Below are positions 10,865-21,751 of a stretch of 64,000 nt of DNA, one piece after another. The notes under the pieces were generated by a model. It had not been told where the DNA came from and searched no databases. It saw only the letters and a program-made list of their open reading frames with translations. How positions within the stretch are numbered: position 1 is the stretch's first letter; each line of letters starts with the position of its first letter. Source of the DNA: Leptodontidium sp. MPI-SDFR-AT-0119 (Eukaryota; Ascomycota; Leotiomycetes; Helotiales; Leptodontidiaceae). The translations under genes and the position numbers were made by a program. The stretch covers positions 620,001 to 684,000 of the forward strand of contig JAHLEZ010000009.1 in the NCBI GenBank assembly GCA_020726505.1, in the 5' to 3' direction.

Positions 10865-12139
10865 ATTAGTGCGCGTCATAATCGCAAGCCATGGGATGCT
10901 TTAGAATGGGGTCTTGGACAGATGCTGAAGAGAGCGCTAGTAGCAAGCCAACCTGAGCCAATCTGATTTATTTTCAAACTCTGAAACCCAATTTCCTCAA
11001 TCGCAGCCACAGCCCAGGCTCCTCTGCAAGCCTGGTTCGGGCACGTATACCCCAATTTCTGTATTCTGGAGAAGTAAGTCGACCTCCTTATGCTTTAACC
11101 TATCTGGCAGTGACCTCTGGAGCCTCTCAAATACTGCCTTGCTAGTCTCATTTTCTGCCCTTCCCAAAACCCAATGGCATATTCATCCAAGCAACTACTG
11201 AGTGGACTTCTGAATCTGGTCGAAATTCGATAGGATGCCCCTTTTTTGTATATATAGAAATATATTCCTTGGGATTTAGGATAGCAATCGATGACCGGCT
11301 AGATGTTGATTATTCGTGTCTATAAGCATTGGGTAATTGCATTAATACTTATCAAATTAATTTTTTTGCTCGCTCGTGGACCCCTTCGTATCGAGAGGTA
11401 CTTCTCAACGCAACTTAAAGTACGCAGAGCTCCATCATCCAACGGCGTGAGAAGTTACTATAACGCCCAGAAAGGCACTCGGGATCTCATATGGTACTAG
11501 AACTCCGAACGCGAGAGCTAAAGTATATGTCAAATTAATACCCATCCTCTGTCTTATCTCAAGTTTCTTCACGATCTTACCAGCCATATTCCGCGAGCGC
11601 ATGATTTTCGGGAGTGCCTACATTCTAGAGATAATGCAGCTTGGAATCAGTTGTACACCACCAATGAGAACAAGACACCTTCGACGCTCGATTCCACCAA
11701 CTTAACCCTCCAGGTACCTATGCTCCGATTCAGTAATGGTGAATGCTCCACTAGCATGTGGTATGAGGTAAGGAGTGTGGGATCGATCCCAGCTTAAGCG
11801 GGGATATTCTCAGGAACAAATTAACCGAGGAGTTTAATGTATCAAAAAAATGACCTGGTATAGATTGTATCTCTAGTACTATTCATCCCCCACCTCGCCC
11901 TGATTTCTATAGCTGGCATTCATGGTATTTGCTACATAGCTCTCTATCGTGATCTTCCGCTAGTTAGAGTGCGTCGCAGCCTTCATAGCCCATCTTAGCC
12001 CGGATCACTTCGCCCAAGAGTATGTATCGGTGAACCTGCGCATTTTGGATAGGAAATTCGCTGCTTCAACAGGATTTTTAAATGGCTTGACTTCCCTATT
12101 AAGAATGAATATCATATCGAACAGAGGGACAGTTAATTC
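10865..12139. other. intergenic, nothing recognised
   Basis: About 1.27 kb with short frames only, no transposon or RNA motif that I can support. It includes a self-complementary GGGATCGATCCC near 11789. Confidence 0.5.
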
Positions 12140-12466
12140 TTACAAGTCGCCTTGCTCACTGCGACGAATGCGATAGATTTCATGTGGTAGACTCTGAAAC
12201 CCCCCATTGTTAAGCATATCCTTCTCGATATCGATAATGATATGAAATGAGGTCTGCCGTAGTTCGGGGGACTGAAAAGGCTCGATATGAGCGTAGTGTT
12301 TCTTTGCATCGTATTCGTGCGTGGGGCGTTTTGCGAACAAAAGATACGCCTTGATGGCATCAACGTACTCCGAAAACTGGCGACCTTCAAAATCGCTAAC
12401 CTTAAGCCTTAAGACTACTCTTTTGGCTTTGTTGTCGAAAGACGTTGCTGAGGCGTCGGATGCCAT
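12140..12466 (-). CDS. hypothetical protein, 108 aa
   Basis: Open frame starting MASDASATSFDNKAKRVVL and ending RRSEQGDL. The composition (mixed charge, few Cys, no membrane helix) is coding-like, but I do not recognise a domain. It lies about 75 bp beyond the readable end of the damaged NLR on the same strand, so it could be a separate small gene or a displaced 3' remnant of it. Confidence 0.35.
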   Translation of the reverse strand: MASDASATSFDNKAKRVVLRLKVSDFEGRQFSEYVDAIKAYLLFAKRPTHEYDAKKHYAHIEPFQSPELRQTSFHIIIDIEKDMLNNGGFQSLPHEIYRIRRSEQGDL

Positions 12467-12540
12467 GATTCTTGTTTTCGTGGTCGTTGGAAAGTGTCGG
12501 TCGGAGTGGTCTCGCGACCCAGAACGTGGAGATCATGTTA

Positions 12541-14892
12541 TTACGTAATCACTCCAGCACAAGCATCATTAAGCTCAGCATGATTTTTTGGGAATGCCAA
12601 AAGTTGTGCTCGATCTGAGTTGTCGATGAGAATCTTCTGAGGAATGCCTTCGGGATTCAGAAATGAGATTGCATGAACCAGCTTTGCACGCGCTCGTCCA
12701 AGCGTGCAAGACCAATCATTGAGGCGATTGACAGGGTATGCACCGAGTGCACCTGTGGCTTCCTATCGGCTGAGACAGCCTCAAAGCCATCTGTCTTCAG
12801 CAGGTCCTGCATTTTGTTGTAAGTAAGATTTCGGTTTGTCATCGTACTGGCTATTGCAGTGATGATGAGAGGAAGTCCGCCAGCCCATTCAGCGACGGCC
12901 TTAGCAGAAGCTGGGGAGCCCTTGAAGGGTTTCTGAGAGACGGCATCGAGAAACTCGAGGGACTCCGATTCGGATAATGGGTCGAGGTCTAAGCCATGCT
13001 TCGCGGTATAAATATGCGACCGTGACAACGGATCACGGCTTGTGATCAGAATGGATCCGATGCCGGTGGTAGGCCAGAAATCTTCGATGGTGCCCCAATC
13101 GTCTACGTTGTCGAGTACCAAAAGCCATGGAATTTCGTTGTCAGGGCTGCCGAGAGGTGATTCGAGATCTTTCACAGGATTGCAGAGCCATCCTTTGACC
13201 AATTCACACGCTTCTGCTAGATCTTGTGCTTCATTCTTGTGTTGGAGACCAAGCTCAATCGCTATACGTGCAAAATCCTCGAGTAAGACGTTGCGGCTGT
13301 CCGCAGTAACCCAGAAGATCGCAGAATATCTGTCTTTCCTGGTGAAGACATACTCCGAAGCTAGCTCCGTCTTTCCAATCCCTCCAGGACCACACAGCGC
13401 AAAGGTCTTGAGGTTTCCGGAAGAACGAATTGATTCTTCATCGATGGGCGAAGGGACGCTCTCGGGAAGCAGGCTTTTATCGATTGATCGAAGGATATCA
13501 TCGCGTCCGAAGAATGGAGATTTGCGTGATTGTGATCCGACCGAGAAACAAGGGATGGAGAGCTTAGGCTTGTCTAGCTCCAAGTGACTGGGGGAGGGCA
13601 CGACCTCATACGAGAACTGCGATGAGTAGCCACCGCTTGCCGACGGGGTCTTAGAATTCTGCTTCAGCTCCGGGCTAGGCGGTGGCAAGCAGCGGCTCTG
13701 ATCTGTCTCCTGGGGTCTCTCTACATCCGACGTGTTCTTGCTCGATGCATCCGCAATTGGTTTCGCCATTCTGCTTCTGTGGCTCCACAGACTTTGCATG
13801 TCCCAGCCATCCAGGACGCTGCCATCGGCGTGCAGCTCGGAACGCTCTGCGAGAGCGTCAGAAGGAATCGCAATGATAAGAAAATGACGTACCAGCAATG
13901 CCTTGAGGCGTTGACGATAGTTTATGTTCAAGCACTGCGGCATCAATGATGCGAGCTATCGCGTTGTACAACTCCCCGTCGATCTCTACTTTGCAGAGAG
14001 CTTAGCGGCGAAATTTGAAGGTAAGATAGCGAGCTCTTTTGGCACCACCTGCTGACTAATTAGTAATGGTCAGTAAGAAATATGGATGGATAATCCTACC
14101 AGACGGGTCTTTGAAAATGGCCCCCTCCATTTCACGCCTCGATATCTGCTTTCAATGTTCTCGAAAGTTGAGACCACTTGACCTCCAAAACCCGAGAAGC
14201 CTCGCGAGATCTGCGCAATCGATCGATTATCTTCTGGTGTGAACGAGAAGAACGAGAACGGGGCCGCACTCGCTCTCACTATGCTTTCGACGATATTGAG
14301 ATCGAGTCGACTCGCGTCTTCTATGTGTGGAGTTCCAAGAAACACGGCCCCAAAGATATGATCCAGAACATTATTGTTCTCATGCCTCTTCTCAGCCATG
14401 TTCGCATAGGCCTTGGAGAAGTCAGCAGAATCAGATTACGTCCGTAGTGGGGGGCATTACTTGTTTCCATATGCATCCACCAAGGCTTTGGCATACAATC
14501 AGGATGGACCTACAAGGCGACTTTCTATCTTAGTGACAGCTTGCACTTCAAACTGACGAGTACTCACATCTCTCGGATTAAGTCCGTGAAGTACTGTCGG
14601 AAGTACATGGCTCTGTTGCAGTAGTGACTGCAAGATAGACTGCCCCTTTACAGCTTCATAGTCGTAGTGCAAGATACGGACTCTCTCGCCATGCAGCTTC
14701 TGCACATATTTGAGCCACTCTCCCTATGAGTTTCTCCAGTCCGGAGGGCGAAGAAGACCAATGCCAAGAACGATTACAACGCTGTAATTAACCTGCCAGG
14801 GAGAATACAGCGGGCAGTGATGGGAGAACTCACTTCAGCGCAACATTAACATCAGAGGATGCAGCTGGAGGGTAGAGGAGATTCAATGCCAT
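12541..14892 (-). pseudogene. NLR: alpha/beta-hydrolase + NB-ARC, truncated and broken
   Basis: Exon 1 (14834-14892) starts MALNLLYPPAASSD; exon 2 from 14781 reads VVIVLGIGLL...; exon 3 (14461-14520) has ILIVCQSLGG, the nucleophile elbow (GxSxG family motif with Cys for the first Gly); exon 4 from 14411 has AVFLGTPH. This is the serine-esterase-like N-terminal domain used by many fungal NLRs. The NB-ARC follows: FFGRDDILRSID, P-loop CGPGGIGKTELA, Walker B WLLVLDNVDD, ILITSRDP, GGLPL. Defects: TAG at 14724-14726, a TAA at 14002-14004, and a frame change near 12,670 after which ISFLNPEGIPQKIL continues to 12541. No C-terminal repeat domain follows. Intact proteins act in cytosolic non-self recognition and cell death; this copy is probably dead. 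Confidence 0.75.
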
Positions 14893-15931
14893 AATTCAGT
14901 GGGACTAGAAGCAACGAGCCAACGAGTGAGCAGCAAGACTGAGCAGCAAAATGCGGATACGAAAGTTAAGTGCAAAACACATTAGTATCAAAATCCGTAT
15001 CGACCACAAAGAGAAGCGGGCGACCACACGACCAGGCCAATGTTACCAAGATTAAGCTGGAGGGTCGGCTGAGAGTCCATCGAAGTTGGACTCGAGCCAA
15101 TGCAATGCATCTAGACGAGTACAAAAGGCAAACTGCATACAGGAGCCACCAACCAGATTCGGTGAACGCCAGACTAATCAGAGAGCTAGCTTCTGAGGAA
15201 TGAAGGGAGGCTCCCGGTGTACGTAATTATCCGCACATAAAAACAACACCTTTCTACCTGAGTTTATATTAGCGCAACTACAACACGCTTCCGATGAAAA
15301 AGTCGGTATTATTATTAAAGAGCTTCTGTTAAGTATTTCTGTCTTTTTTGAAAGGTTTAAATAGAAGAAAAGGTTCGTAGGCCTGCATTGAAAAAGGGGT
15401 CTCCAGCTGGGTGTCTGCGTTCTCGCTTGTTTGGTGTGCGAGTAATTGCGTGCACCGGGAGGGAGGGCCAACCGCGAAGTCCTGCATTAGATGGACGATC
15501 ACGGGTAAGCCGACCGGAGAAACCTGGATGCAATTTAGCCCCTGTGATGTAGGAGCAGAATGCAAGTACGACAGGGCAATCAATCCTGGACTGCCACATT
15601 AAGAGAGCGAAGATGGTGCACCCAGATAAGTACCAAGTGAGGAGCAGAATGCAAGCACGATAAGAGAACTAATCTTAGATTATAAATAGCTTTTCTTATT
15701 AAGAGCCTTGCATGCGTGCATAGTCCGACTCCCAAAGACTACTTGGCTTACTTACGCCAACGTCGATACTGGCTATTGCGTGCTTCGGTGTCCGGTTTGT
15801 TGCATGCAAAACCATTAGGATCGCTGTGAACCTACTTTGTTACTTAGATGAGCTTTTGGGTGAATACAAGCTCTTAGTCTTTGATTTTAATTGAGTCATA
15901 CCGGCAGAAGCCTCATTCTATTAAAAGACTT
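14893..15931. other. intergenic with a short duplicated motif
   Basis: No gene recognised. A 17-bp motif (gaggagcagaatgcaag or close variants) occurs at about 15549 and again at about 15640. Overlapping open frames on the minus strand at 15178-15603 have no family features. Confidence 0.4.
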
Positions 15932-17941
15932 TCAAACTTGTTGATTAGGACTATCGTGCAGACGAGGTGGAACAACACGTGGAGGAAAGTGAGCTTCGAA
16001 GGCACTCATAAACTGAAACATCAGGTCCTCCCTGCCAGCCTGAGCCATTATACCGAGTCCGTATGGTCTTCCATCTGCTTGGATGACTCCAGCGGGCATC
16101 GTCGCGATTGGGTAGCCCGTTTGCTTGTTAGACTAGCTTAAGATCAAACTGAACAGCTTGCTGAACTATACCGGACGCAGCTGATATGAACACCATAAGA
16201 CTGTCCAGGGGAAAGGCAAGTATATTCAAGTTCTGCTCGCGGAACAGCTTGTCAATGCCATTATCTTTAGACACTGTCTTCATCCGCTTCTTGACAGCCT
16301 CATATGTCGCTTGTGATGGAGGATCCCGCGAAGCTTTCAGCAACTGGTTCTGATCGGCGTGGCCTTCAAGGCATTTCGGTCAGCATACTGCAACCCACCT
16401 AGAGTGCGATACATACCCTCGGGCAATTCCTCCTGCTGATGGTCCAAGTTGAATTTAATGAGATCTTCAATCGTTTTCAAGCCTGGAACTTTGACCTCAT
16501 CTAGCCAGTCTTCCAGTGCTTGTTTGCCTTCGTACGCTTTTGGTAGTCAGTACTCGGCCATGGGGATCTCAAGACGCGACCTACACATCACGACGTCGAT
16601 CGGATTCTGCCCCTCATACCACAGGTCGGTGGCGGGTGGTATGTCGACTGGATAGGACACAAATGCTTCGGTGGCATGGGTTTTGATGCGCTCGATAGCC
16701 GCGAAGTATATCTCGTTCTCCATGATTGTTAGCTTTGACTATACAAACAAGATCGGGAAGCGCACCATTTGTTTTAATATGTGCTCGTCTAATTGTACAA
16801 TGTTCGGGTGAAGAGACCATTTAGTTGGATCGAGAAAGCCTATCCGGAGGGAATCGAAAGTCTTGGTCAGGAACTTCTGATAGCCTTCTTGTGGTAGAAG
16901 ATTCCGCTTCTCTTCTGTTAAAGCAGTCTGGCTCAGAAGTGCGAGATCTGCCGTTGATCTGGCAAGACCGCCCACGACATCTAGCTCTATAGAACTTTTG
17001 AAAATACCATCCATATTCACAGCGTTAAGAGCGGGCTTGAAGGCATACAAACCGGCTCTTGAACCTGGCATGACTATGGAGCCAATCGACTCTGTGCCTA
17101 GAGCCAATGGAGCATAGCCTGCTGAGACACCCACTGCAGAACCTGTTGACGAACCACATGGATCCTGAGAATTTGGTTAGCCTGAAGTGGTATGAAAGAT
17201 AATGGATCCTACAGTCTGTCCGAGACTTGTTTCGTTTGACTTGCGAGCGAGATATGCAGACTGTGTTTGTCCTCCGATTGCCGACCATCCATTCGAATTT
17301 GCATCACCCCTATGGGAAATTAGACCTGCGAGAAAGGCTTGAGAGTACTAGCGAGCGCACTTGAAGTTGCAAAACTCCTATATCTCGCACGTCAACCAAA
17401 GAACTCACGAAAGCACAGGTTTTGCTTACGTTTAGATTAGTCTTGCCTAATACGATGGCACCCATTTCCTCAAGCTGTTCCACAACGTCAGAGCCGACCC
17501 ATTGCGTCTCTGGTCACTGACCTTGGCAACAATACTAGCACTTTTCGGGGCAAGCGAGTGCTGCAGAGCAAGACTGCCTAATGTCGTTGCAAGTTCGAGA
17601 GAGGACCGCGTCGCAATGGCATCCTATGCAAGGTCAACAAGGTCACCGTGGTATATCGTGAAATGACAGACTTTGACCAGTATGGGTATACCGTGAAATG
17701 TACTCCTGACACGACCTGCCGTTCGCTCGCGGTCGAGCTGGGCCGCGCGCTCCAGCAGAAGGTGGTTGGGGACGATAGAAATCATCGCATTCAGCTTTGC
17801 GCCCCGCTGATCATGTTTGTCGATTTCCGCAAGACATGCCTGGACCAATTCGACGCTGGTGAGCAGACCAGCATCGAGCTTTCTCTGCAATCCTGCAGAA
17901 TCGAGACTTAGCAGCTCGAGGGTTGAGAGTCTTGCAGCCAT
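15932..17941 (-). CDS. amidase-signature enzyme 1 (multi-exon; last splice site suspect)
   Basis: Start chosen at the ATG at 17941 (MAARLSTLELLSLDSAG) by alignment with the paralogue at 55.8 kb. The triad of the amidase signature family is visible: catalytic Lys in HGIPILVK, cis-Ser in DPCGSSTGSA and nucleophile Ser in LGTESIGSI. Such enzymes hydrolyse carboxamides. The exon-intron layout is nearly that of the paralogue, including introns before DAIATRS, before LEEMGAIVLGKTNLN, around a mini-exon EFCNFK, before DPCGSS, before SKLTIMENE, a phase-1 intron before YEGKQALEDW, and one before NQLLKASRD. A TGA near 16547-16549 is inside an intron. The last intron lacks an AG exactly where the paralogue splices (GG at 16117-16118), before GYPIATMPAGVIQ. 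Retention would truncate the protein by about 60 residues. So the gene is either damaged at one base or uses another acceptor. Confidence 0.8.
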
Positions 17942-18252
17942 CTTGAACAATGGGGGGAAAGAAAATACGACGAGCGACGGCAAGATTAAAGGAGCGAGTC
18001 CCTCACTGACGCTGCATTTCGACCAATCACGACCTTCGACTGCCAGCCAGCGGTCAATAAGCATCGCTCGATAACATGCTCACAGATTTGCCGGGCTGCA
18101 ACTCCCGCGACTCTCTAGAACAATGAGGTACCTCAAAAAGCATTTGCCACAAGGCTGGTGTTTGAGTAAAGGAAATGCTAGCATTCCTACTGAAGACTCC
18201 ACCAAGCATTTTTCAGAGAAGCAACCACACCAAGCCGCCTCATCTTAACACC
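17942..18252. promoter_or_regulatory. shared divergent promoter region
   Basis: A 311-bp gap separates the divergent starts of amidase 1 (17941, minus) and the CmcJ/AsaB-like gene (18253, plus). Both promoters must lie here. No defined site is recognised. Confidence 0.4.
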
Positions 18253-18666
18253 ATGACCGCAGCGATCTCAACGTCGTTCTTGTTCCTTCAGCGCGATCCG
18301 AAATGGAACGAGGAGAAGCCTTATCACGTCTTGTTCGATCCGCCCGAAGGATTGCAAAAGAGCAATCTCAACCTGCAACAAGTGAACGATATTAACGTCC
18401 ACAACATTCGGGAGCGTGACTCTCCACCCACAATCGAGAAGAAAGCGTTTACGCTGATCAAGATGGATCCTAGATCTCTGAGACCCGATGAGTTCGACGA
18501 CAACGAAAAGGTCGCAAAATCGTTCCTCCCACGAGCCGCCAGAGCACGCCAACCAAGCCGCGGTTCGGGGATCGATTATATAAGCATCCATTCATCCAGC
18601 CACAGCCACATTTTGGACGCCAGAAATCGTGAGAAATGGAAGAAGGGAGTATTGAACTCAGTCTAA
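18253..18666 (+). pseudogene. CmcJ/AsaB-like hydroxylase gene, 3'-truncated
   Basis: The first about 95 residues fit the N-terminus of the fungal CmcJ/AsaB-type family (putative 2-oxoglutarate/Fe-dependent hydroxylases, often in secondary metabolism): KWNEEKPYHVLFDPPEGL, then EKKAFTLIKMDPRSL and DEFDDNEKVAKSFL. The family normally continues for another 150-250 residues with the iron-binding His residues; here the frame becomes non-homologous after about residue 100 and stops at 18666. I chose the internal ATG at 18253 because the longer start at 18175 adds an N-terminus not seen in the family. Probably a truncated, non-functional copy. Confidence 0.55.
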
Positions 18667-18918
18667 ACGGAGAAATTGAAGTTGTTGGAAGCAGCTCCCT
18701 GTCTTGTTGTGCGGTGTTGGGTTTTGCCCACGATATGCGAAAAACCAAGTTCACATGATAGCTACACCAGCTATACTTTTCATCTTACGGTACTGTAACG
18801 CCTGCAGTACTGTAAACAGGCTATCCCATGGCAGTGCCTATTCCCAAGTTTTCCCATTCATATCCTCCTTTACTCCAAGACAAGAAAGCATGCGCTACGA
18901 GATAATTATAATTGCAAA

Positions 18919-19503
18919 TCAATCTGACCATTGGACGACGAAGAAAGCTCGAGAACAAGCCCCGGAGACTTGCACGCTGGGTGATATCCTGAAACAAGTT
19001 AAGCGCTTGGGGGGAGGGGTGAGGGGGAGAGGAGCAGCAAACCCCAAAAGCAGTACCACAATAAGTCCCTTCAAGTTCGTCAGCCTACAACCCCGCAGGC
19101 AAGCCTTCCATCGCAACTCGGCCTTCGTGTCGCGTCGAAAGTGGTAATACCGTATCTTGTAATATGCCTCGCCATCGGTTGGTCCGTCTTCGTTAGAATG
19201 CTGCTCGTTGAGACATGTTTTTAGGTCCTCGTTGATATCTGGCGGAGATCAGCTTTCATTCAAGGCAGAGAGTCACCTGCTCACCAGAGGTATAGAGATC
19301 GACGGTCCACCACTTGTCAGTTGGGAGGAGGAACTCTCGCGCAGCTTGAATTCTTTGCTATCCATGGAGACACTCCAGTTGAAAGTCTTGCGGAAAGACC
19401 AACTGTGGACATCCGTTCGGCTGATTAGTCAGGAGTTCACGAGCTGTGACATTCGAGTCACGAAGGGCAACATCGAGACTTACTGCAATTTTAGCGTCTA
19501 GGA
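18919..19503 (-). pseudogene. DUF3723 gene remnant
   Basis: The minus strand encodes blocks characteristic of the fungal DUF3723 family: PNGCPQLVFPQDFQLECLHG, a stop, QRIQAAREFLLPTDKWWTV, DLYTS, an intron (gtgagcag...ccgccag), DINEDLKTCLNEQHSNEDG, DGEAYYKIRYYHF and ELRWKACL...NLKGL. The stop replaces the Gln of the usual LHGQ motif. The downstream part drifts out of frame after about 18919, and sequence before about 19503 is not recognisable. DUF3723 proteins are of unknown function and are common in plastic regions of fungal genomes. No long ORF marks this locus. Confidence 0.7.
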
Positions 19504-20736
19504 GCTTGAAGCCAGTCAGCAATCAGTCAGCCAGTATTCGGATCGGTAAGTGGTGCGGAGGAGGGACAATGGGGGGCGGAATCTTGATACGTCAATCGAG
19601 CCGAGCGCGTCCAGACGCCGAAGGCATTGGAATGGAACAAGAGAAGGTCCAGAGCCGCCTCAAGCGATGTACTCTCCACCATGTACACGTTGCCGAATGA
19701 GGATTTCGCCCGCCTCTGTGCTAGCATTCACGACACTGGCACCCCTCCTGCCAACGGACTAGAAACTCAGGCAAAGGGAGTCGGGAGGTACAGTACTGTA
19801 CAAGTTTTGCATTCACGCTTTTGCATCCGGCGGATGGTGGGAGGTATCATTTCTAGAGACAGCCATTTCTGAAAGGCGCTATCACCTACTTGCTCTCAAG
19901 GCCCCAGAGGGCGTGGGAGCGCTGGCCGTACGTCCCCTACGGCCTCGAGAATTTTATGATCCAAAAGAGGCACCCATCTAGAACCATATAGTGCATATGG
20001 GTGCAAGCGCCACGGCAAACCACTGAATGGTATCCATTTCCGAGACCGAGTTCACGAAGCAGCAGAACAATGGAGGTGCCGATAGATTTGGTTTATGGAA
20101 CGGCATTCGAGACAGAAGCGGGGCTCGCTGTATGAGCCCCACCATTCCGAGCTTTCACTAAGGCCTCGTCTCTTTCCTTCCAAACCAACAATAACAAACA
20201 ATTGTCAACTTCCACCACAACTCTAGATCCACGTCGCAGATTTTGTATCGATTCAAAAGGGCCCAAATACCTAATTTCTGGAGTTTGGGGATCTGCGGAG
20301 TTGATTCGACGCCTTTGACGTGTTTGGCGCCAAGTCGAATTCACTTTTTTCCGACATCTCTACAACTTCTCCTCCAAAATCAACCTTTAAATTGATCTAC
20401 GCACCAGTCCTCTACCTACCTACCTCCTCTAAGTCCCAATGCCATGGAATGTCGAGAATGATATCTGCCCCCTACTTCGTCGATAATCTGGTGGTGTTTC
20501 TCTGATTTGATTCATCTTGGCATGGTTCCCCATTTCTAGTCACGTGTGAACGCGTAAACAATCGCGTCCGAAAAGTAAAATATATATGTGCGCTCTCGTT
20601 CCGCCAGCTCAACTTCTTTGTTTATTTCTAGACAAACCCCTCTCTCTCATCTAAGCTAGGCAGGGAAACACGTGAAAGGAAATTATAAGTTGACTTTTGT
20701 GGCGCTGAAATTCATGATACTTGCAATGCTGGAGTC
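19504..20736. other. unassigned stretch between DUF3723 ghost and zinc-finger gene
   Basis: Holds short frames on both strands, possibly including the lost 5' part of the DUF3723 gene (minus strand, 19527-20344), but nothing that can be assigned. Confidence 0.35.
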
Positions 20737-21751
20737 TCAATCCTCATGAACATGACCCTTTTGGTGCTTCATAAGATCTCTCTTTCTAGAGAACCCTCTG
20801 CCACCAATTCTACCACAACCCGAAACATCACAGGGGTATAAACTCTCGTCGTGCATCTCGCGCAAATGCTTTGTGAAATCCTTTTGAGCGCCGAACCCGT
20901 CCTGGTGATAAAAACAGTCTTCGTGGGGACAACGAAACTGCGCCAATAGGAGGTGCGGATGATCAGACGACTTGGCAGAAATCTCGTGATTGTGGTATCC
21001 TCGAAGATGTTGCGTGAGATGATCTAGGCGCTTGAAAGCTCCCTGCCCAGAGTGCTTGGAGCAGAATAGGCATGGATAGAATTTCTGGGGGTTGAATGTC
21101 CGAAGATGGCGATCTAGAATATCGAATCGGGCAAAGGTGCTACCGCAGTTGCATGCGTAAGGTGCGTGCTGGGTTAGCTTGGCGTGAGTATTGAGTGCAG
21201 ATATATGCGGAAATTGGAGGGAACATTCGTGGCAAGCATTTTCTCCGCAGCTCTCGACTCGGTGATGAAGAATGGATTTCTTCGTAGTGTCGGGGTTATC
21301 GATGCCTTGCGAAGTCGGATGCACTGATTGAAGTGGTGTATTCTGAAGCCTGACTTCAGCATTCCTGCACATCTGTCATTAGCTATTGGCGTAAATAAAG
21401 GAGGTAAATTCTGTGGATATACCACTGTTCTCCTGTGACGTCTTGCGCGAAATCATGGCCCCAGTCCTCAAATTCCGTGAGACGACCATTTGTATAGCCT
21501 AGGCCCTGTCCGTCGTAAATAGCGTTGTTTCCAAAGCTCGGCCCTAGCACAGCACTCCCAATATTGCCCAAACTTCCCCACTCTCCAAAGTCGGACATCT
21601 CGCCAAAAGGCAGGCAGCCATCCCCGGCATTGGGACCCCAGGTCATATCACGTGACCACTGAAGACAGGGTTGTGAGAGCGGTGGGCAATATTCAAGATG
21701 ATTGGGGGGACTGGATGGAAGATTCATTGGTAGGGACTCTGCGAGGGGCAT
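20737..21751 (-). CDS. C2H2 zinc-finger protein, 318 aa
   Basis: Two exons, 21423-21751 and 20737-21364, with a 58-bp intron whose acceptor (gatgtgcag) restores the frame as EQW-NAEVRLQN. The N-terminal 110 residues are low-complexity and acidic (typical of an activation region). The C-terminal half carries about five C2H2-type fingers: CHECSLQFPHISALNTHAKL, YACNCGSTFARFDILDRHLR, YPCLFC...HLTQHLRGYHNH, FRCPHEDC...DFTKHLREMHDE and YPCDVSGC...RDLMKHQKGH. This arrangement is common in fungal putative transcription factors. No disabling change is seen. Targets unknown. Confidence 0.8.

Noticed and set aside
11757..11800. tRNA-like A-box/B-box pair (tagcatgtgg ... ggatcgatccc)
   Set aside because: Spacing is too short for an anticodon arm and no acceptor stem forms.
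16547..16549. Premature TGA in amidase 1
   Set aside because: It falls inside an intron (gtaggtcgcg...ccaaaag) whose phase and position match the equivalent intron of amidase 2.
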